NCBI GenBank assembly: GCA_016165875.1 | Contig: JABBOT010000029.1 | Span: forward strand, 558,001-622,000 | Direction: 5' to 3' | Origin: Acanthopleura granulata | Lineage: Eukaryota > Mollusca > Polyplacophora > Chitonida > Chitonidae | Length of the DNA: 64,000 nt | Shown: one piece after another, positions 58,805-64,000 of the stretch | Layout of the letters: each line of letters starts with the position of its first letter | Numbering within the stretch: the stretch's first letter is position 1 | Notes under the pieces: model-generated | Databases searched by the model: none | The model's input: only the letters and a program-made list of their open reading frames with translations | Told to the model about the DNA's origin: nothing | Position numbers and translations under genes: made by a program

Positions 58805-59010
58805 AATTATTTGATTGGTGTTTCACGCCGTACTCAAGATTATTTCAGTTATACGACGGTGACCAGCATTATAGAGAGAGAGGAAACCTTTCCTTGTATG
58901 TGGCCGGAGAGAAAGCCTGAGCTGGAATTGAGCTACACCGACCGCAATGGTGAGAGGCTCTTGGTTCACTTCGCTGCTCCAGCACGCCAACTACCTCGGC
59001 CACGATTAAA
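58805..59010 (-). mobile_element. tRNA-derived SINE, diverged, nearly full length
   Basis: GGTGTTTCACGCCGTACTCA, TATACGACGGTGACCAGCAT, GGCCGGAGAGAAAGCC and GGTGAGAGGCTCTTGGTTCA mark the full SINE in minus orientation. The B box region has drifted (GAATTGAGCTACACC), and the head ends near 59006. A deletion removes much of the central body. Confidence 0.75.
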
Positions 59011-60290
59011 ACATGCGATGAAAATCTGATGTAATAGTATTTCAATTTGCTGGTTTAAAAACGTCTGTAATGCGCAGTAGGGATGGCAGTATGTAAGTAT
59101 TCTAAAAATTGCTTTTTGCAAACGTAAAATTGGCCACAATGACGTCACAATTTCATTTTTACGTTTAAATGCATGCAAACTTGCGTTATTGTATGAAAAC
59201 TACATTACTACAGCTCAGTTTTCGTAAAGGACCGCTAGCAGCCAACTGAGCCCAGTTGTCTCCAACCATTGTGGTTGTCTCGGTAAAACATTCTTCGGGA
59301 GGGAGTAAATTTCCAATAAAATAAATGAACACACAAAGTGGAGAAATTAAACTGTGGCCTCGCACTACCAAATTTTATCTAAGGCCAAATTATTAGACTA
59401 TTAGACTGGAGAAAGAAATCGAATTTTCCCCTGAACTAAAGAATAATAAATATACTTATCACTGGCTATTGAACTTGAACAGCCTTAGTCGTAACATCAC
59501 TGGCATCTCTCAATATGTGTGTGCCGGTCCACCATGTAGCTCATCCACCTTTGACGCGGTCTGCGAAAGTTGTCCAAATCTTACAGGAAATCGAAACCAG
59601 GTCTTTTAGTTGACACGCAGTAAGCCGAACCGTGCTGCCAAAGACATCTTCGGATTTATATGTACTTATCCTTTCGGACTAAATCCGGTTCTTTTGATGT
59701 CATGTTGTTTCTCCGAAGACCCAATCTGTCCAATTCGTCACATTCTGACTGGAAGCTGAAAGGACGGAAACTATCTGAAACAAAAACCAAGGCATTTAGC
59801 ACACAAGAACAACTCGCACAATCCTTTCCGTTTTCCGAGCGGGATGTGAATCGAGGTGTGTGTGTCGTTATCCAGATTTTTAATTAGATTCCATTCTACC
59901 AATAACCAGAATTTGCATTTCCCAATACGAAGCAAATTTCCCCCTGCCATTGAGAATGCGAGAATGTTCTGCCGCAAAAAGGTTGTTTCTGGTAGCCTCA
60001 AGATTCTGAAAAACACTACGCCTTTCATAGTCTTAATTTGAGTTCTTCTTAAAAAAAGCGTTCTTCAGTAAAGCCACACTTGTATGCCAGTAAACTGTTT
60101 TGGTGCTAAAGCCAAGTCTGCCTTATTTCCAAGGCAATTTTTCATCCTGCAAGAGGAACGGAGAACATTTATTCAAACTCCTTTTTACATTTGTGGGGGA
60201 GCCGAAAGTAAATAAGTTGGGCCGATTAATCCACATGGAACACGAAAGTAATTTGTTGTTTTGCGTTTTGGTTTATTTTCATTTGTTTAT
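59011..60290. other. Intergenic, no gene seen
   Basis: Short overlapping open frames (59660-59887, 59771-60028) show no motif. No tandem or transposon structure is recognised. Confidence 0.5.
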
Positions 60291-60445
60291 TCATTTATTT
60301 ATTTGGAGTTTTACGCCGCACTCAAGAATATTTCACTTATACCACGTCGGCCAGCATTATGGTGGGACGAAACCGGGCAGAGCCCGGGGGAAACCCACGA
60401 CCATTCGCTGATCTCTGGTGGACCTTCCCACATACGGTCGGACAG
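60291..60445 (-). mobile_element. SINE fragment, 3' half well preserved
   Basis: TTTACGCCGCACTCAAGAAT, CACTTATACCACGTCGGCCA, AACCGGGCAGAGCCCGGGGG and CTTCCCACATACGGTCGG are close to the SINE consensus inferred from the other copies. The tRNA-like head is missing. Confidence 0.8.
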
Positions 60446-60671
60446 TGGTTTATTTTCAGTGGAGGCTTCAGTTTTCCAAGCTGCATTGCATGAATGTTAA
60501 TTACATGCTCAGATACCAACTATCCGTGAGGGATTTTCAGTGGGAAGAAAACAATACTACACACTTTATATTTACTTTCAGATACATGTATATGTGCTAT
60601 TTCACTAATCTTAGATCAGAGTGAAGAATATCAAAGGTTGCGCTTCAGTTAGTATGCATAAACGTGGCGTT

Positions 60672-61020
60672 TCGCTCGTGTTTTAGTTCATTCACGTTGC
60701 TAAGTGAGAGTCAATAATAGATAAGGCGTTGGGTAAGAAAATGAGAGGTAAGGTCCAGCGCGCTGATCTCTGTACGTCTTTCTTATGTCTCTTCTCGGAG
60801 CACCATACAGTTGACAGCATTGGGTGGGGATGGGGTAGGGTGACCTATAGGAGACAGGTGACGAATAAATAAACAAATGCAAACGTAAATTAAATGTACA
60901 ATATTTATCGGTGACCTAACAGCTTTTTTCCCATCCATTGAAAAACTGCTTGACAATTTATATCGATGAGGCGATTTCTTCACTGTTACGCTTCCACACG
61001 AGTACATCTCGTGTGCATTC
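60672..61020 (+). repeat. Dispersed repeat, copy B of a pair
   Basis: Second copy of the block at 58078-58590, about 2.6 kb downstream, shorter through internal gaps. Confidence 0.75.
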
Positions 61021-61672
61021 ATCCGGGAATTTTGATTAATGGTTTATTAGAAATTTGAAATTGGACTGTTTCATCAGTTTTATGGAGGGCTGCCTACGGA
61101 ATATCTTGGTCATTGAAAATAGTGTATCGGAAGAAAACCTACAGTTAAGGAGAAGGAACTTTGCAAAACATTCGGAACATGCATATTGCCTTGAATATTG
61201 TTCTTAGTTCTGGTCGAGAGAGATGGCAAATGAATTGGCTGTTCTGTCGTTACCAGAGCCACTATGAATAACTTGGTAAGACCACCCTCTTTCTGATGGA
61301 ATGTTTTGAAGTTATTCCAGCTCGTTTGTAGGTTCGAATATTTATTCCTAGATCAATTCTTATTGAACCACATCAGCAATCTGATGATTGTACGTTCCAA
61401 TACTGATCAGATAAATCCCTGTCAGCTTACAGTGTCATGCGTGGAATATACATAGACAACCTTTCGAGGGAGCAAACTCATATGTTTTCTCTGGGAAACT
61501 AATGCTTTTGTCATTTTCGAATAACCCGCATAAAGGTGATAGGTATTACATGTACTTTTAAAACCGTGCTTCAAGTGAAAAATAACCTTGGAAATAAATG
61601 TAAATCTTAGATGTGTCGATGCCAGTTTTGAATTAATTTGATTGGTGGTACGAGTTGGTGCTATGTGTATTA
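61021..61672. other. Intergenic, no gene seen
   Basis: No feature recognised between the repeat block and old LINE M4. Confidence 0.5.
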
Positions 61673-61855
61673 AATGAATCTATGAATGATTATGGCTTAA
61701 CACCACATCGGCAACATCTCAGCCATATTGTGACGATGAGCATGATCAAACGAGGAAGCCTTAAATAGTTTTCGACATGATCAGCATTCAAAATTAAAAG
61801 AAAAGAGAAGAACATTTTTAAAAGTAGTTTAAAAAGCAGTTTATATTTAATAAAC

Positions 61856-62017
61856 CGCACTATATATAAACTGTATGCTATGATATAGGCCAACAGTCTT
61901 CAAAAACTTAATGACAAATAAGTCAAAATATACAATCGCACTATATGTAAACTGTATGCTATGATATATTCCAACAGCCTTCAAAAGCTTAATGACAAAT
62001 AAGTCAAAATATACAGT
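61856..62017 (-). repeat. 81-bp tandem duplication in M4
   Basis: Units 61856-61936 and 61937-62017 are exactly 81 bp and differ at only a handful of positions. Being 27 codons, the duplication keeps frame, and the minus strand reads VYFDLFVIKLLKAVG and then VYFDLFVIKFLKTVG. Confidence 0.9.
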
Positions 62018-62711
62018 CGACTCTGTGCAATCTTTGCCGAATATAAGCAAAATTTACCTGTCGAAAAGGATATGTTTGATGCCCCAATGGGAATCACATC
62101 CAACATACTCGGAAGCACTGTCGCCATCCTTTGTAAAAAGTGCGTGTTAGAGGAGAATGCCCAACACAATTTGTTAAAACTACATATAGTATAAAAATTA
62201 TAGCCAGCGACAGGGTGAATAGTATGCAGTTTATTGCCACACCTGCCAAAGGCGAAAACTGTATTTACTCAAATCAGTATCTGGGACTTTGACCCAAGAT
62301 ATAGGTTTCTATAGGCCAGCTTTTGCTTCCCGGTCTACGAGTGTGTTTCCGAGGATACAAATATGACTTGGTATCGAACAGAATATATTATCTTTTACCT
62401 CTTTTAATTAGTTCCCTCTGAATGGCTAATATTTCCAGTGCTGTAGCAGTCAGATTTTTAAATTTATTTATTGTATTGCAAAAAGGCAGAAGACAGAGTT
62501 ACTACATATCACTGCCCTCTCGGAACGCCCAGAGGAAACATATGATGAGAGCAGCGATGAGAAACATATAAGTGTTGCCCAGGCTTCAGCAGAAAATATA
62601 GAAAGTGAAGATGAAAGACGAAGAGAAAGTGAGGCGCTGCTCCAAGACAGAAGGATCCGCTGTTGAACTATAAGAGGATTTGTATCTGATATTTTATGTT
62701 GATTTTTTTCC

Positions 62712-62975
62712 TTTATTTGATTGATGTTTTGATGTTTTACGCCTTACTCAAGAATATTTCACTTATACGACAGCGGCCAGCATTATTGTGGGAGGAAAAA
62801 GGTCTGAGCCCGGGGGAAACCCACGACCATCCGAAGGTAGCTGGTAGACATTCCCACGTACGGCCGGAAAGGAAACCAGCATGGGCTGGACTTGAACTCA
62901 CAGCGATTGGTAGCAGACTTCTGTGTCATTGCTCTCCGCTAGCGCGCTAACCCACTGAGCAACGGAGACTCCCTT
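62712..62975 (-). mobile_element. tRNA-derived SINE, full length, nested in M4
   Basis: On the minus strand it has a head with GGAGTCTCCGTTGCTCAGTG (A box with one mismatch), a B box GTTCAAGTC, the complete body and the 3' terminus complementary to ACGCCTTACTCAAGAATATT. The M4 RNase H sequence continues on both sides. TTATGTTGA before and TGTGTTGA after it are a probable imperfect target duplication. Confidence 0.85.
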
Positions 62976-63851
62976 TCTGTGTTGACATGGATCGAATACA
63001 AATTTGGTTGTGGGAGACGCCAGGGAGGAGAATCTGAAAAACAGACCGGAGCTATGTTTTCAAGCTTGATGTTGACTTCCACAACATAGTCCCGACCACG
63101 GAAACCGAATAAAAGTATCCTGTTAAGACATTTATTGTATTGTAGTGTAAGACATTCATGGTATTTATCTACATATAATGGGCTGGATCCGACATTTTTA
63201 GATACGATTTTCTGGCGAAACCATAAATGATGGACCTGTAGTCCAATTCAGGCCTCAGCAGAGAACGATATAAATGAAGTACAACTGATCGATCAGCTCT
63301 GTAAACGAAACTAGGCGAGATATTTATTATATCGAGAGCCTTTCTACACTAGTTTTTTGGTATAAAAGGGAATTTACAATCAAATACAACCCCTAAAGTG
63401 TTATTTTCTCCAACAATCTTAAGTCATTTAACACCAAAGATAAGTTCGGGGTCTAGATGAAATTCCGCTAATTAAAAAAATGCATACGAACGGTTTTCGA
63501 CGTAGAAAATGTATATCAGTTAGAAACCAACCATTTCTCCATATTGAGACAAATCTGCAGCTGCTGTTTAATTTTATTATACTTTTAGCAGGATAACATG
63601 TAAGGAAATCATCTACATATAAAGAGTCCTCTGCACCCAGTATAAGAGTTTTAACCAAGCCATTTATTTTAGTGCTGAACAACGTAGGAGAAACAATAGT
63701 GCGCTAGGGTACACCCATTTCATGTTAACGAGAGTCAGAAAGAGTGGACCTCAACATCCCCTAAACTGACGGTCAGATAAAAATTCAGATATAAACAAAC
63801 CTAAAGAACCGTTAGTCCCACATTTCAATGTGGTGTCATAGGCCTTTTCCA

Positions 63852-64000
63852 CCCGTGGGGTTCCCGGGAGTGAAAAGAATAGGGCCCCAGTTCTCTAGGC
63901 AAGCTTGTCGTACGAGGCGACTAACCTAGGGCTCTCCCGTGTGGTTCCGGTGAACACAATAGTTCCACAGCCTCCCCGGGCTGGTCGTACAAGGCGACTA
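63852..64000 (+). mobile_element. Young LINE copy 7, 5' end only (cut by window end)
   Basis: ACCCGTGGGGTTCCCGGGAG starts a 5' UTR nearly identical to copies 2 and 6. It includes the first hairpin motif at 63905-63924 and the second at 63982, which runs to the last base. It sits in M4 in antisense orientation. The rest of the element is outside the window. Confidence 0.9.

Larger units (their letters stand above)
61673..63851 (-). mobile_element. Old LINE copy M4 (3' UTR, C-terminus, RNase H, RT)
   Basis: Minus-strand copy starting with a weak GAATGAATC tail. The C-terminal Cys/His region (62000-62170) comes first, containing an 81-bp tandem duplication, then the RNase H block (62320-62700). 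A SINE interrupts it at 62712-62975, after which RNase H continues. The RT thumb and palm follow at 63400-63851, with SLYVDDFLTCYPAKS readable at about 63570-63630. Copy 7 interrupts it at 63852, inside the complement of the DLEKAYDTT motif. The remainder presumably lies beyond the window. Confidence 0.84.

Overview
This is animal nuclear DNA, most likely from a mollusc and perhaps a gastropod. There is no operon structure, rRNA gene, tRNA gene or recognisable host exon. The window holds several generations of retrotransposons in AT-rich intergenic DNA. Assignment to a mollusc rests on the tRNA-derived SINE fragments and on an I-superfamily LINE ending in (ATTC)n tails, both of which I associate with molluscan genomes. 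I could not search a database.

Bases 1-11843 are mostly unannotatable host DNA. They hold SINE fragments, a possible solo LTR (1284-2172), a diverged repeat pair (6300-6424 and 8395-8525) and a degenerate Penelope-like element (3283-4770). The Penelope-like element has RT and GIY-YIG remnants between inverted repeats of about 26-33 bp.

From 11844 onward the window is dominated by one LINE family. ORF1 is a gag-like protein with three CCHC knuckles. ORF2 carries an APE-type endonuclease, RT, RNase H and a C-terminal Cys/His motif. The two ORFs overlap as TAATG. An older subfamily is present as M1 (11844-17278), M2 (18789-33740), M3 (42527-47850) and M4 (61673-63851) on the minus strand, and as copy 4 (34120 to about 42240) on the plus strand. 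A younger subfamily is present as six copies, all on the plus strand: copy 1 (13699-16746), copy 2 (19319-25205), copy 3 (25948-31858), copy 5 (38682-42177), copy 6 (51852-57829) and copy 7 (63852 to the window end). Five of the six young copies sit inside older copies of the same family: copy 1 in M1, copies 2 and 3 in M2, copy 5 in copy 4, and copy 7 in M4.

Copy 6 is the best preserved. Its ORF1 is intact (453 aa), and its ORF2 is broken only by one small indel and one nonsense codon late in the RNase H and C-terminal region. Several disabling changes are shared between copies: a TAG in copies 2 and 3, a lost zinc-knuckle cysteine in copies 2, 3 and 5, and a one-base RT frameshift in copies 1 and 2. 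This suggests that a defective lineage was mobilised in trans by a functional relative.

Other structures are a Tc1-like transposase pseudogene inside M3 (43571-44690), a 16-bp minisatellite (17540-17991), a 25-bp satellite with a palindromic core (49241-49384), an 81-bp in-frame duplication in M4, and a repeated block at 58078-58590 and 60672-61020. I see no gene that looks functional in the host. The nested arrangement makes the locus a candidate piRNA-type transposon trap, which is an inference.
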